A DNA stretch of 64,000 nucleotides from Nyssa sinensis (GCA_008638375.1 CM018032.1:38503355-38567354), one strand, 5' to 3'. Shown: positions 12,586 through 22,831, counted from the first letter of the stretch. A program made the numbers and translations. Notes: generated by a model not told the origin, from the sequence alone.

Positions 12586-13440
12586 TTCTAATTGTTTTGA
12601 AACCAAACACTAGACAAGGGCCCAAAATCGGAACAGTGTATCCCCATTCCGATTTAATCCCTAGTTTAAATTTTTGAAACCCGTAGCCAAACGGTCCCAT
12701 TTCAACTTAAACTTAAAACTGTTTAAACTCGAAACGACGTAGGTTTGGCCCATTCAGTACCCAAACAACGTCGCAGCCTTCACACTGTTCACTGTCTTCC
12801 CCGTTTTTCAGGTGAAGCTCCGGTAGGTTTCCGTCGCCATCTCCGACGACGGCGACCAGATTCCGGTCATTTTTTCAACCTAATTCTTTGCAGTTTTCTT
12901 TATTTTTTCATGAGGATCTTGAATCTAACATCAGTTTTTCATTTGGATCATTATTTCCCTACGAATATAGCCAAACCCGTAACTCAGGTGACCTTATTTT
13001 TCTTGATTTCATGCTCGGTTTGTCACTGTTTTTCTCTAATTCTTTTTCCATTTTCTTTCTGCACTCTATAGGAAAATTTCTAGGCAATTAAATCAACGTT
13101 TTATACATAAAATATCAATGATGTTCGAGATACTCTAAAACCTGTAACTGACAGTTTCTCACTAGTTTCTGAACCATTTTAAGTGATTCTTCTTGCTAAA
13201 TGATCCTAGTTACATGCTGATTAAGATCCTACCCTTAAACTCAAGATTTCATGCTTTAAAAAAATAAAAACAGAACGACCCACTTACCTATATTTTCTGA
13301 GTTTTCTTGGTTGCAGGTCCCCTCTCCTTCTCTTTCTCCCTTTTGCTCCGACTCCTGGTTTCTTCTGTATCTCTCACTGTTTCTCTACTTCGAACCCAGC
13401 CTCTCAAAATAGTCTACTCTCCCTCTATTCCCTTCTCTTA

Positions 13441-13800
13441 CGCAATACCCATGTATATATATATATATATATGTCTTACCCATAAATACACTCCACCGCC
13501 CAGCCTCTTTCCTCTTTTCTCTCTCTCTCGGTTCTCCCCCATTTCCTGACTTCTCTTCTAATTTTTTTCCTTCCTTTTGCTTCCATTTATTTGTTGTAAT
13601 AGTGACATATATATGTCATATTTTACACACAAATGTGCCCACACAATGCCAGTCGAATCCACCCAAAATCTGTCCAATTTCCCATCACTCCATCCATCTT
13701 TCCATCAGCCACTTGTTGCTCCTTTTATGTGTATATTCATACATACATACATACATACATATACATATGTGACATGCATATATATATATATATACACCTT
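13441..13800. repeat. TA and CATA microsatellites in solo LTR A
   Basis: Runs of (TA)n occur near 13452-13471 and 13776-13793, with a (CATA)n run near 13739-13761 and CA repeats near 13830. Similar (TA)n runs lie at 12272-12292 and 12457-12475. Short frames read across them are repeat artefacts. Confidence 0.85.
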
Positions 13801-14115
13801 CTTATGTACATGCATAATACACAAAATCATACACACACACACTTACACATTGTACCACACGTGCATACACTAATTTATGAGTGAGTATACATATGTATGC
13901 ATGGGAATGCGTGCGTGCATGCGTTTCGAGGCATAATTCTGACTACTCGGGCATTGCCCGTCACTAGCTATAAAACCAATACCGTTTATATTCTAAAATC
14001 GTTCAGTACATGTGATGTCAAAATATAGAGCTTAAACAGCTCGGTTTACACTGATAGTACACTCCTCGACCCGATCTACCTCGGTATATGTGCTAACCTG
14101 GGTCGGGGTATTACA

Positions 14116-15700
14116 TATGTCATAGCCCAAACCACTTTTATCATTCTGGATTTGGACGGTATTAATAATTTTAGAAAGCTTATTTGACCTATCCTCAAGG
14201 TTGACTTTTACGTTCCTAGCTTGTGTGAGTTGTTCATTAAGAGAGTAAACTTTGGAATTTAATTCGTTCTTTTCTACATTATAAGTACCTAGGGATGCTT
14301 TAAGTCCTCCTACCTCAACAACCAACAAATTTCTCTCATTTTCTAAGGTTTCAACCTTTTCCAAGAGAGATAATTTATCCTCATTTAATTGATTCAATAG
14401 AGATTGATCAACTATTAAGGCACTCTTCTCCTTTTCACATGACTTGAGTTTAGTGATAAGCTTCATGTTAGATGTTTTGAGATTTATAGATTCATTGAAT
14501 AGTCTTTTAAAAACAATCTCAATATTGTCTTCTTCACTACTATCATTATCACTAGACACAAGACTTTTGTTGTCCTCATGATCTTCATCCTCAATGGATG
14601 AGGATCCTTCATGGACATTGGTGATACTTGAGAAAGCTAAGTATTGACTTTCCTCACATTCTTCTTCTTCATCATCATCCTCACCTGTTCATCTTCTTTA
14701 TCATCTTTGGAAAGAGATGATTTCATTGCCCTCCTATTTTGATAACTTCATTTTCTTTTGTTAGGACAATCAGCCATTATGTGTCCAAAATTATGGCAAT
14801 CATAGCACTCAATAGGTTTAGAGTAGGATTGTGATCAAGGTCTTCTTCTATCATTACTAGAAGAAGATTTTTGGACTTTGTCTCTTGAAGAGTTAGAATT
14901 TTCAAATAATCTTTTCTTGAGCTTTGAGATCCCTTAGAGTTAGGCATTCGACCCTTGAGGTACTTGTTAAACCTCTTAACAAAGAGAGTTCAGTCTTCAT
15001 CATTCATAGACCCGAGGCCAATCTTTAAATCCCCTTCATTTTCTCTTTGTGTTGATTTTAAGGCAAGACTTTTAGTCTTCTTTGCTTGCCTTAGTTAGCT
15101 CAAAAGTTTGAAGTAACCCAACTAACTCATCAACAAACAGAGAGTCCACGTCCTTACTTTACTCAATGACAGTTATCTTAGGTTGAAATCTCTCAGGGAG
15201 AGACCTTAATATTTTTCTTATTATCTTGGTCTTATCTAGCTTCTCTCCTAGGTTGAATGATGAGTTGACAGTGTCACTCAATTTAGCATAGAACTCGAAA
15301 AGGTTTCTGATTCTTATATTTTCAAAGCTTCAAACCTAGAAGTTAACATTTGTAATTTAGACCTTTTTATCGCCGACGTAACCTAATGGGTAGTCTCGAG
15401 TATGTCCCAAGCCTTCTTGGATGTCTCACAAGTCATGATGCGGCAAAACTCATCGGGAGTTGCAACATTAAATATGACATTCAAGCCTTTGGTGTTGTAT
15501 CCACTCATCCTTAACTCTACCTAGTTCCAAGTGTTCGAAGGCTTGACTATAGAGGGAATTTTCGTTGTTGCAGTTGTGACCAAAGGGGTCTAACCTTCTT
15601 AGACGGCGAGCCATACTCGCTCATCTATGGCTCTCAAGAATGCTCTCATGCAAGCTTTCTAATACGCGTAATTAGAACAGTCAAATAGGATGGCAGTGAG
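14116..15700 (-). pseudogene. copia gag, N-terminal and middle part, with stops
   Basis: Translating leftwards from about 15700 gives Gag core matches such as NVIFNVATPDEFCRIM, CETSKKAWDILETTH, KLSDTVNSSFNLGEKLDK and ILRSLPERFQPKITVIE, interrupted by several in-frame stops. A zinc knuckle CYDCHNFGHIMADC (C-x2-C-x4-H-x4-C) lies at 14766-14807. The longest open piece, 14116-14559, is a leucine/lysine/glutamate coiled coil ending GLGYD where solo LTR A begins. This is the order of long copia Gag proteins: UBN2-like core, knuckle, coiled coil, second knuckle. It is not functional in this copy. Confidence 0.75.
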
Positions 15701-15769
15701 ATCGAACTGCCCTCTCTTAACCCTTCTATGGTTCACACTAAGGATATCAATCAATTGCCTTTGAATGAA

Positions 15770-15782
15770 GGCTCTGATATCA
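15770..15782 (-). other. Primer-binding site (initiator-Met tRNA type)
   Basis: Minus strand TGATATCAGAGCC lies 3 nt downstream of the LTR end. It is a one-base variant of the standard plant TGGTATCAGAGC site complementary to the 3' end of tRNA-iMet. Confidence 0.75.
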
Positions 15783-15785
15783 CTT

Positions 15786-16292
15786 TGTTATAGATAAATA
15801 ACACTAAGATATCACTTAAGGTCCCTAAGTGTGAATTAAGCCTACAAGAGGGGGGGTTGAATAGGTTGGTTATAGAATTAAAAATTTCTCAATTGTAAAT
15901 TTTAAATCTTGTTTACAACAACGATGCCACAACCACAAAATCACTCAATGTGATTAATCTAACATATAAGCCATTCCACTAATGTAGAGACAAGAATTGG
16001 TCAAAGATGCAAACCTATCATCAACAACTTAATTGATCAACTAGTCCAATTTGATAATCAAGTTAATCAATTCAATGCAAAATTTAACTAAATGATCAAA
16101 TGTCAATTCAACTCAATTTACAATTTCAATTGCTCAATTAAGTTTTCAGTTAGTCAAAATTTTGCGCACTTATGAGATTCATGAAAACTTAATATTAATA
16201 TCAATATCAAGTGGAAGTATTCAAGCAAAGAAATTTGTAAATTATAAGACATGAAGTGATTGAGAGATTTGCAAACCAATGGATGGCGGAGA
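15786..16292 (-). mobile_element. 5' LTR of the same copia element, truncated
   Basis: Matches 4748 to about 5246 (for example GGTCCCTAA, ACAACGATGCCACAA and GAGAGATTTGCAAACC in both), then homology stops near 16292 after GATGGCGG. About 1.1 kb of the LTR is missing, so the insertion edge was deleted. Confidence 0.75.
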
Positions 16293-16377
16293 AATTAAAT
16301 TATATAAGGCTTTCCAAAGTTGAGTTTTTACATTTTCAATATCACATACTTCATACATATTATAACATAATATTTCA

Positions 16378-16560
16378 TAGGATCCAAGAAAAGTAATAAT
16401 TTATCCATCAGTTCAAGCTTAAATAAAATTATCTAGAGGTTCTTCAGTTTTTTGTGATTAAAATACCCTAGGATCCAAAAAAAGTAATAATTTATCCATA
16501 AGTTCAAGCTTAAATAAAATTATCTAGAGGTTCTTTAATTTTTTTGTGACTAATATACCC
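16378..16560. repeat. 91-bp tandem duplication
   Basis: Two adjacent copies start TAGGATCCAA at 16378 and 16469 and share GTAATAATTTATCCAT and TTCAAGCTTAAATAAAATTA. Nothing coding is seen between 16293 and 17134 apart from unrecognised short frames. A 23-bp unit, CACATTGATATGC...GACGT, is also repeated at 17019-17064. Confidence 0.85.
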
Positions 16561-17129
16561 CTCAATGTATAGAATTTTCATGTCTAGTAATTAACAATCC
16601 GTGAGACCAGGAAGTGTTTGAAATTTTTTTATTCAAATTTCAAAATTCAGTAACTTACAAATTATAAACAATTTTTAATAAAATTTATATATTTGGAATC
16701 TAAGAATTTTAGTCATATGAAATTTTAAAAAAACAAAATCAATACAAAACAGTAAAATTTTAGTCAACTGCAAAAACAATAAAGATATAGTATTTGAAGC
16801 TTAATGATTAAAAAGTCACTAGTTCCAAAACAGTAAAATTTTACTGTCTCTTCGACAATAAATTTTATATTTTATTCTTTTGTTTTATCCTACTCGATTC
16901 TACTAATATTCCATCAAAATCTTCTCTATTGTTTGTTGCTGCTTTTAATACAACAATTATATTCCATATATCAAAATCGCCAACTATATTCCCTACAACA
17001 TTGATAAGCTTCTGGGTCCACATTGATATGCTTTTTGACGTCACATTGATATGCTTTTTGACGTTAGAGAACTCTCCACAACTTTTAATCATCCTGACCA
17101 ACACAGTTCAATACACATCATTCATGATA

Positions 17130-17134
<5 letters not shown>

Positions 17135-17168
<34 letters not shown>
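17135..17168. repeat. (GA)17 microsatellite at the insertion site of element F
   Basis: Seventeen GA units run straight into the target duplication AGAAT (17166-17170) of copia F. The right flank copy at 24626-24630 is followed by non-repeat DNA, so the element entered at the edge of the repeat. Confidence 0.9.

Positions 17169-17170
<2 letters not shown>
17166..17170. other. Target-site duplication AGAAT, left copy of element F
   Basis: AGAAT occurs directly before TGTTGG (17171) and directly after the 3' LTR (24626-24630): a perfect 5-bp duplication as made by copia integrases. Confidence 0.9.
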
Positions 17171-17171
<1 letters not shown>

Positions 17172-17604
17172 GTTGGAAAATAATGGGTTTGAGCATAATA
17201 AATAGCTAACTTTGAGCTAAAATTAAAGTGGGTCCCACAAATTAATTTTAGTGGGTCCACATGGGAATGTGTTCTCCTCCATGAGGAGATAAAGATTAAA
17301 TATTGGGTTGCTCAAAACCATTAAGGGGTGAATAAGAAATTGCCTCCAAACATCACCACTTGGGAATGGTAACTAAGCCTTGAAACTTGTGAGCCTTGAA
17401 ACTTGTGCAAAAGCTTGTGTCCCACATAGGATGGAAACAAGGCTGTTAAAGAGTATATATACACATACCTTGCTTTGGGGTTTGGGCCCCAAGGGGCACC
17501 CCAATTTTGTGGAAGAGGGAGGACCTAAGCAAATGCTTGGACCACCACACACGCGCGCGCGCCGCCGTCGCCGCCGCCCCGCCCCGCACCGAACCGAACC
17601 GGGC

Positions 17605-17712
17605 CGGGCTCGGGCTCGGGCTCGGGTTCGGGTTCGGGTTCGGGTTCGGGTTCTGGGTTCTGGGTTCTGGGCCTGGGCCTGGGCTTGGGCTTGGGCTTGG
17701 GCTTGGGCTTGT
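17605..17712 (+). repeat. G-rich hexamer array in U3 (GGGCTC, GGGTTC, GGGCCT, GGGCTT)
   Basis: Blocks of six-base units follow one another: GGGCTC, then GGGTTC, then GGGTTCT, then GGGCCT, then GGGCTT. The 3' LTR has the same order with fewer units (about 23828-23908). Runs of GGG every 6 nt are compatible with G-quadruplex formation. Open frames on both strands here (Pro-Lys, Gly-Leu or Arg-Ala repeats) are artefacts. Confidence 0.85.
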
Positions 17713-17762
17713 TGTGTATATATCTTTTTGGAGAAAATTTATTTAAAATTTTCAAACCAGAA

Positions 17763-17917
17763 AACGCAGTCGTTTTAAATTTGCGTTTAAGTTACCATTC
17801 GGATTCCGAAACGCTGTCGTTTTACGTCATGCGTAAGGTTACCATTGGGAGTCCAAAACACAGTCGTTTTGTGACATGCGTACGGTTACCGTTGGGAGTC
17901 CTAAACGCCGTCGTTTT
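17763..17917 (+). promoter_or_regulatory. Four 47-bp U3 repeats with AAACG...CGTTTT palindrome
   Basis: GTCGTTTT recurs at 17769, 17816, 17863 and 17910, an exact 47-bp period. Each unit carries AAACGCNGTCGTTTT (first base of each arm variable), a short dyad, then TTACC(A/G)TT(C/G)GGA. Tandem U3 units upstream of a TATA box resemble the enhancer repeats of plant copia elements such as Tnt1. Enhancer function is inferred. Confidence 0.65.
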
Positions 17918-17932
17918 GCGATGGTGTTGGTT

Positions 17933-18030
17933 TGACTGAACAGTCATCTTCTCTGTGTCTGTTCATGGCGAACAGACACAACTGAACCTTCATGACTGTA
18001 CCAAACAGTCATGAAGAAGCCTATAAATAC
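17933..18030 (+). promoter_or_regulatory. Dyad cluster and TATA box of element F
   Basis: Three perfect dyads precede the TATA box. TGACTG-AA-CAGTCA spans 17933-17946. TGTGTCTGTTC (17954-17964) pairs with GAACAGACACA (17970-17980). TTCATGACTGT (17989-17999) pairs with ACAGTCATGAA (18005-18015). TATAAATAC at 18022-18030 is a good plant TATA box, placing transcription start near 18050-18065. The same layout is in the 3' LTR. Confidence 0.7.
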
Positions 18031-18294
18031 CAGACCTCCATTGCATATCATCCTATCCCGATTTATTGCATTCTCTCTCTCTCTGCATATTCTGTATAAG
18101 TCTAGTTCGAGTGCTGCCATTGTTGTGTTCGTAGGGTTCTAAAGATAGAAGTGCTGCTTCTTTAGAATCGAAATCCGTTCTATCTTGGGAGACGATTGCT
18201 CACCACCTTGAGCACCGAGAGGGAGCAAATTCGTCTTAAGGAAATTGTGAATTTCACAAGGCTCGGATTTACATTCTGGTTAATTCCAAATACA

Positions 18295-18884
18295 GTGAGT
18301 TTTATTGTATTTCTATTCTGTTTTGATTATTATAACAGTGATTATTTATTCTGTTTAATTCATATTACAGTATATATACATATATGTATTTATTCTCAGT
18401 ATATATATATAATTCAGATTATTACAATCTTAAGACGAATTTTGTATTTTTCCTGTTATAATATACTGTTATATGTTTTATATACTGTCCTGTCATATAC
18501 TATATATATACTGTTCTGCTATATATATATAGTACTGTTATACATAATACTGTTTCATTATATTATATATATCAATATACAGTATTGATATTATATATAT
18601 ATATATATACTACTGTTGTTTTATATTATTATATAATATAGTACTGTTAGTTGATATATAGTACTGTTTATATATATATTATAGAATCTGTTTATATATA
18701 TATTTTGTTTATACTGTTCAACGATTTTTGTTAAACATTGAATCTGTTTCATTGTATAATAAAATATTAACTATTTTATAAAATCAGTTCTGTTTAAGTG
18801 GATTTGTTCTACTTATTAAAGTTCTGTTTAGTAGATTTTTTGGTTAATAAATAATTAAGACATAACTTTCTGTTTTTGTAACAG
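18295..18884 (+). other. Probable leader intron of element F
   Basis: A strong donor (ACA|GTGAGT, 18295) lies inside the 5' LTR. A good acceptor (TTTCTGTTTTTGTAACAG|AA, ending 18884) lies 2 nt before the gag ATG at 18887. The 590 nt between are AT-rich, as plant introns are, and contain the LTR end and the PBS position. Splicing would join the LTR leader to gag-pol and remove the PBS, giving an mRNA that cannot serve as genome. Inferred from consensus only. Confidence 0.5.
18429..18442 (+). other. PBS-position sequence complementary to the element's own LTR
   Basis: CTTAAGACGAATTT starts 2 nt after the 5' LTR end. It is the exact reverse complement of AAATTCGTCTTAAG at 18227-18240, which lies downstream of the predicted transcript start. 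The standard iMet PBS is absent and no TGG follows the LTR, so a CCA-ended tRNA is unlikely to prime here. Self-priming or a half-tRNA primer are the alternatives. Confidence 0.55.
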
Positions 18885-18886
18885 AA

Positions 18887-21800
18887 ATGGCATCTACAAG
18901 CAATGCACCTACAAGCACTACCCCCACCATGAATGTGTCTCATGGAGAAAAGCCTGAAAAGTTCAATGGAACAGATTTCAAACGTTGGCAACAAAAGATG
19001 ATCTTCTATCTCACAACCTTGAATTTGGCAAGGTTCCTACATGAAGATTCTCCTATACTTGCTGAAGGAGAAACTGACAAGGAGAAAGTGGCTGCTGTTG
19101 ATGCATGGAAACATGCAGATTTCTTGTGTAGAAATTATGTTTTAAATGGATTGGATAATACATTATATAATGTATATTATTCAATCAAAACAGCAAAGCA
19201 ATTATGGGAATCTTTGGACAAGAAATACAAAACTGAAGATGCTGGCATGAAGAAATTCATAGTTGGCAAATTTCTTGACTACAAGATGGTAGACCATAAA
19301 AAGGTAATAAGCCAAGTTCAAGATCTACAAGTGATCCTCCATGACATCCATGCTGAAGGAATGACTCTAAGTGATTCATTTCAAGTGGCTGCTGTGATTG
19401 AGAAATTGCCACCATCATGGAAAGACTTTAAGAATTATCTCAAGCACAAACGCAAAGAGATGAATCTTGAAGAGTTGATAGTGAGATTAAGAATTGAAGA
19501 AGACAACCGAGGGTCTGAAAAGAAGAATGGAAATCATTCCATGGGGGCTAAGGCAAATGTTGTTGAACAAGGCTCAAAGAATAAAAGGAAGCGTGAAGGA
19601 GAGGGTCCTTCTCAAGTTTCTAAAAAGTTCAAAGGGAAATGCTACAACTGTGGTAAGCAAGGACATCGTTCAAAGGACTGTCGCAAACCTAAGAACTCAA
19701 GGAAACCAAATGCTCAAGCAAACATGACAGAAGGTGATAGGCTTTCAATTGATGTTGGTGAGATGAATCTTTCCGCTGTTGTTTCCGAATGTAACTTGGT
19801 GGGAAACCCTAAGGAATGGTGGGTAGACACTGGGGCTACACGCCACATTTGCTCAAACAAATGGATGTTCTCTACCTACAAACCTGTTGAGCAAGAAGAA
19901 CAACTTTTTATGGGTAATTCTTCAAGTTCCAAGGTTGAAGGATGTGGAAAGGTGATACTGAAAATGACATCTGGCAAAGAACTCACTCTCAACGATGTGC
20001 TTCATGTGCCTGACATTCGAAAGAACTTGGTCTCTGGATCATTGCTTAGCAAGAATGGCTTCAAGTTAGTCTTTGTGTCTGACAAATTTGTGCTCACTAA
20101 GAATGAGATGTTTGTGGGAAAGGGTTATCTGACTGAGGGGTTGTTTAAGATGAATGTTATGACTATTGTACCGAAATCTATTAATAATAATAATAATGCT
20201 TCTTCTTCTTACTTGCTTGAGTCTTCAAATATTTGGCATGCTAGATTAGGACATGTTAATTATGATACTTTACGTAGATTAATTAACTTAGAATTTTTGC
20301 CTAAATTTGATATTAATCCTAATCACAAATGTGAAACTTGTGTGGAATCTAAATTGACAAGATTACCCTTCCATTCTGTTGGAAGAAGTACTGAACCTCT
20401 AGATTTAATTCATAGTGATATTTGTGACTTAAAGTTTGTGCAAACTAGAGGGGGAAAAAAGTATTTTATTACTTTTATTGATGATTGCACTAGATACTGT
20501 TATGTATATTTGCTAAGAAGTAAAGATGAGGCTATAGAAATGTTCAAACATTACAAGAATGAAGTTGAGAATCAACTTAGCAAAAAGATCAAGGCAATAA
20601 GAAGTGATAGAGGTGGTGAATATGAATCACCTTTTAAGGAGTTCTGTTCAGAACATGGAATAATTCACCAAACTACCGCTCCTTATTCACCTCAATCTAA
20701 TGGTATTGCTGAACGCAAAAACCGAACATTAAAAGAGATGATGAATGCTATGTTGTTAAGTTCTGGTTCACCCCAGAATTTGTGGGGGGAAGCTTTGCTT
20801 TCCGCTAATTATATTCTCAACAAAGTACCTCATAAGAAAACTCATAAAACACCTTATGAATTATGGAAAGGTCATAGACCTTGCTATAAATACTTAAGAG
20901 TGTGGGGGTGTCTAGCTAAAGTGGCAGTTCCTAAACCTAAAAAGGTTAAGATAGGACCAAAAACCATTGATTGTGTATTCATTGGTTATGCAAATAACAG
21001 TAGTGCATATCGATTTCTTGTGCATAAATCTGAGATTCCTGATGTGCATGTTAATACAATTATTGAGTCAAGGGATGCTTCATTTTTTGAAAATGTATTT
21101 CCTTATAACATGACACATGAATCAAGTTTACAGAAAAGGCCTTTAGAAGCTACAGTTAGTAATAATCATGAAAGTATAGACCAAAAGTCTATAATTGATG
21201 AACCTAGACGTAGCAAGAGAGCAAAGAAATCAACGTCCTTTGGACCTGATTTTCTAACATATTTGTTGGAAAATGATCCTCAAACGTTCAAGGAAGCAAT
21301 GTCCTCTCCCGAAGCTTCATATTGGAAAGAAGCAATCAATAGTGAAATTGAATCCATCATGCAAAATCATACGTGGGAAATAGTGGATCTTCCACCTGGT
21401 TCCAAACCATTAGGATCCAAATGGATCTTTAAAAAGAAGATGAAAGCTGATGGATCAATAGAGAAATATAAAGCAAGACTTGTTGTCAAAGGCTATAAGC
21501 AAAGGGAAGGATTAGATTATTTTGATACCTACTCACCAGTTACTAGAATCACATCCATTCGGATGTTGATTGCGATAGCAGCCTTAAACGGATTAGAAAT
21601 ACATCAAATGGATGTGAAAACTGCTTTCTTAAATGGTGAGTTAGATGAAGAAATATATATGGAACAACCCGAAGGGTTTATTGCTTCTGGACAAGAAAGG
21701 AAAGTATGCAAGCTTGTTAAATCCCTCTATGGATTAAAGCAAGCACCAAAACAATGGCATGAGAAATTTGACAATGTAATGATGTCAAATGGATTCAAGA

Positions 21801-22831
21801 TTAATGAGTGTGACAAATGTGTATATGTCAAAACCACTCAAAAAGGATATGTCATCTTATGTCTTTACGTTGATGATATGCTAATTTTAGGTAGCACCAT
21901 TGATATGATCAATGCTACAAAACAAATGTTATCCAATAGATTTGATATGAAAGACTTAGGTGTCGCAGACACCATTTTAGGAATGAAAATTTCTAGAATG
22001 TCTGATGGACTTGTTTTATCACAATCTCATTACATTGAGACATTACTTGATAAGTTCAAGAAGTATAACATAAATCCTGTAAAGACACCAGTGGATTTAA
22101 GTCTTCATCTTGCGAAAAATATTGGAGAAAGCATATCTCAATTAGAGTACTCTCGTATAATAGGCAGCTTAATGTATGTCATGAACTGCACTCGACCTGA
22201 TATAGCATATTCAGTGAGTAAGCTTAGTCGATTTACGAGTAATCCTGGAAACAATCACTGGAAAGCAATAATAAGACTTTTGGGATATTTAAAATATACC
22301 CAAAATTATGGACTGCACTACACGAGATATCCAGCTGTCCTTGAAGGGTATAGTGATGCTAATTGGATATCTGATTCAAAAGACACCAAATCCACAAGTG
22401 GATATGTTTTTACTCTAGGAAGTGCAGCTGTGTCTTGGAAATCCTCCAAACAAACATGTATTGCTAGATCTACAATGGAATCTGAATTCATTGCTTTAGA
22501 TAAAGCTGGAGAAGAAGCCGAATGGCTTCACAATTTCTTAGAGGATATTCCAAATTGGTCAAGACCAATGCCCGCTATTTGTATCCATTGTGATAGTCAA
22601 TCAGCAATTGGAAGGGCACAAAGTCATATGTATAACGGTAAGTCACGACACATACGTCGAAGACATAATACTGTTAGACAATTGCTCTCGAATGGAATTA
22701 TCACCATTGACTATGTAAGGTCAAAAGATAATATTGCGGATCCACTTACAAAAGGCCTGACACGAGAGCAAGTGGAAAGTTCATCGAAGGGAATGGGTTT
22801 AAAGCCTATGTCTAAACAAGAGTTGTCATAG
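18887..22831 (+). CDS. Gag-Pol polyprotein of copia element F
   Basis: A single 1314-residue frame with all copia domains in order. The UBN2-type Gag core starts near residue 25. The CCHC knuckle [14 protein letters not shown] is at 252-265. The aspartic protease DTGA is at 314-317 in [13 protein letters not shown]. The integrase zinc-binding region starts with WHARLGH near 450. The integrase core has D511 (HSD), D574 (RSDRGGEY) and E609 ([10 protein letters not shown]). RT begins near 850 with [14 protein letters not shown] and has YVDD at 994-997. RNase H includes YSDANW (D1157) and later TMESEFIAL. No stop or frameshift breaks the frame and all catalytic residues examined are present. The ATG at 18887 follows the probable intron acceptor and precedes the Gag core by a short Ser/Thr-rich tail. 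Gag and Pol share one frame, so their ratio must be set by processing or splicing, not frameshifting. Confidence 0.96.
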   Translation: MASTSNAPTSTTPTMNVSHGEKPEKFNGTDFKRWQQKMIFYLTTLNLARFLHEDSPILAEGETDKEKVAAVDAWKHADFLCRNYVLNGLDNTLYNVYYSIKTAKQLWESLDKKYKTEDAGMKKFIVGKFLDYKMVDHKKVISQVQDLQVILHDIHAEGMTLSDSFQVAAVIEKLPPSWKDFKNYLKHKRKEMNLEELIVRLRIEEDNRGSEKKNGNHSMGAKANVVEQGSKNKRKREGEGPSQVSKKFKGKCYNCGKQGHRSKDCRKPKNSRKPNAQANMTEGDRLSIDVGEMNLSAVVSECNLVGNPKEWWVDTGATRHICSNKWMFSTYKPVEQEEQLFMGNSSSSKVEGCGKVILKMTSGKELTLNDVLHVPDIRKNLVSGSLLSKNGFKLVFVSDKFVLTKNEMFVGKGYLTEGLFKMNVMTIVPKSINNNNNASSSYLLESSNIWHARLGHVNYDTLRRLINLEFLPKFDINPNHKCETCVESKLTRLPFHSVGRSTEPLDLIHSDICDLKFVQTRGGKKYFITFIDDCTRYCYVYLLRSKDEAIEMFKHYKNEVENQLSKKIKAIRSDRGGEYESPFKEFCSEHGIIHQTTAPYSPQSNGIAERKNRTLKEMMNAMLLSSGSPQNLWGEALLSANYILNKVPHKKTHKTPYELWKGHRPCYKYLRVWGCLAKVAVPKPKKVKIGPKTIDCVFIGYANNSSAYRFLVHKSEIPDVHVNTIIESRDASFFENVFPYNMTHESSLQKRPLEATVSNNHESIDQKSIIDEPRRSKRAKKSTSFGPDFLTYLLENDPQTFKEAMSSPEASYWKEAINSEIESIMQNHTWEIVDLPPGSKPLGSKWIFKKKMKADGSIEKYKARLVVKGYKQREGLDYFDTYSPVTRITSIRMLIAIAALNGLEIHQMDVKTAFLNGELDEEIYMEQPEGFIASGQERKVCKLVKSLYGLKQAPKQWHEKFDNVMMSNGFKINECDKCVYVKTTQKGYVILCLYVDDMLILGSTIDMINATKQMLSNRFDMKDLGVADTILGMKISRMSDGLVLSQSHYIETLLDKFKKYNINPVKTPVDLSLHLAKNIGESISQLEYSRIIGSLMYVMNCTRPDIAYSVSKLSRFTSNPGNNHWKAIIRLLGYLKYTQNYGLHYTRYPAVLEGYSDANWISDSKDTKSTSGYVFTLGSAAVSWKSSKQTCIARSTMESEFIALDKAGEEAEWLHNFLEDIPNWSRPMPAICIHCDSQSAIGRAQSHMYNGKSRHIRRRHNTVRQLLSNGIITIDYVRSKDNIADPLTKGLTREQVESSSKGMGLKPMSKQELS

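Larger units (their letters stand above)
10640..14115 (-). mobile_element. Solo LTR A (gypsy-type)
   Basis: On the minus strand it starts TGTAATACCCCGACCC (14115) and ends GGTGGGTCTCGAGTCGTGACA minus its first base (10640), the same termini as solo LTRs B-D. Flanks are CATGT (10635-10639) and TATGT (14116-14120), a 5-bp duplication with one mismatch. At 3476 bp it has no PBS, PPT or coding domain, as expected of a solo LTR. It interrupts copia gag in phase. It holds one GGACC...GGTCTC dyad (12151-12169), TA-rich runs and two tRNA-like segments. Confidence 0.8.
4748..16292 (-). mobile_element. Old non-autonomous copia-type element, 5' LTR truncated
   Basis: Two homologous LTRs in minus orientation (4748-6366 and 15786-16292) bound an interior with a PBS and gag at the right and a PPT at the left. 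The LTR copies differ at many positions and the right one stops about 510 bp in, so the element is old. Gag is recognisable with two zinc knuckles, and a second ORF resembles the 'putative plant transposon protein' family. I find no protease, integrase or reverse transcriptase between 6378 and 10639, so the copy looks non-autonomous. Solo LTR A (10640-14115) splits gag. No target duplication can be tested because the 5' LTR end is lost. Confidence 0.8.
17171..18426 (+). mobile_element. 5' LTR of element F
   Basis: Starts TGTTGGAAAATAATGG and ends ...CAGATTATTACA (TG...CA). Layout: unique 5' part, G-rich hexamer array (about 17605-17712), four 47-bp repeats (17763-17917), dyads and TATA box (17933-18030), a CT-rich likely start region near 18050-18085, then a leader-like part and a TA-rich end. 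It is 37 bp longer than the 3' LTR, mainly through GCCGCC and GGGCTT/GGGTTC unit numbers. Confidence 0.92.

Noticed and set aside
16865..17104. 79-codon minus-strand frame left of the GA repeat
   Set aside because: Contains the 23-bp tandem duplication, has no recognised motif or splice context, and is most likely a chance frame.
17380..17778. Overlapping open frames with Pro-Lys, Gly-Leu and Arg-Ala repeats (and counterparts at 23616-24138)
   Set aside because: They are read through the G-rich hexamer array of the F LTR; length changes between the two LTRs shift frame, so no protein is under selection.
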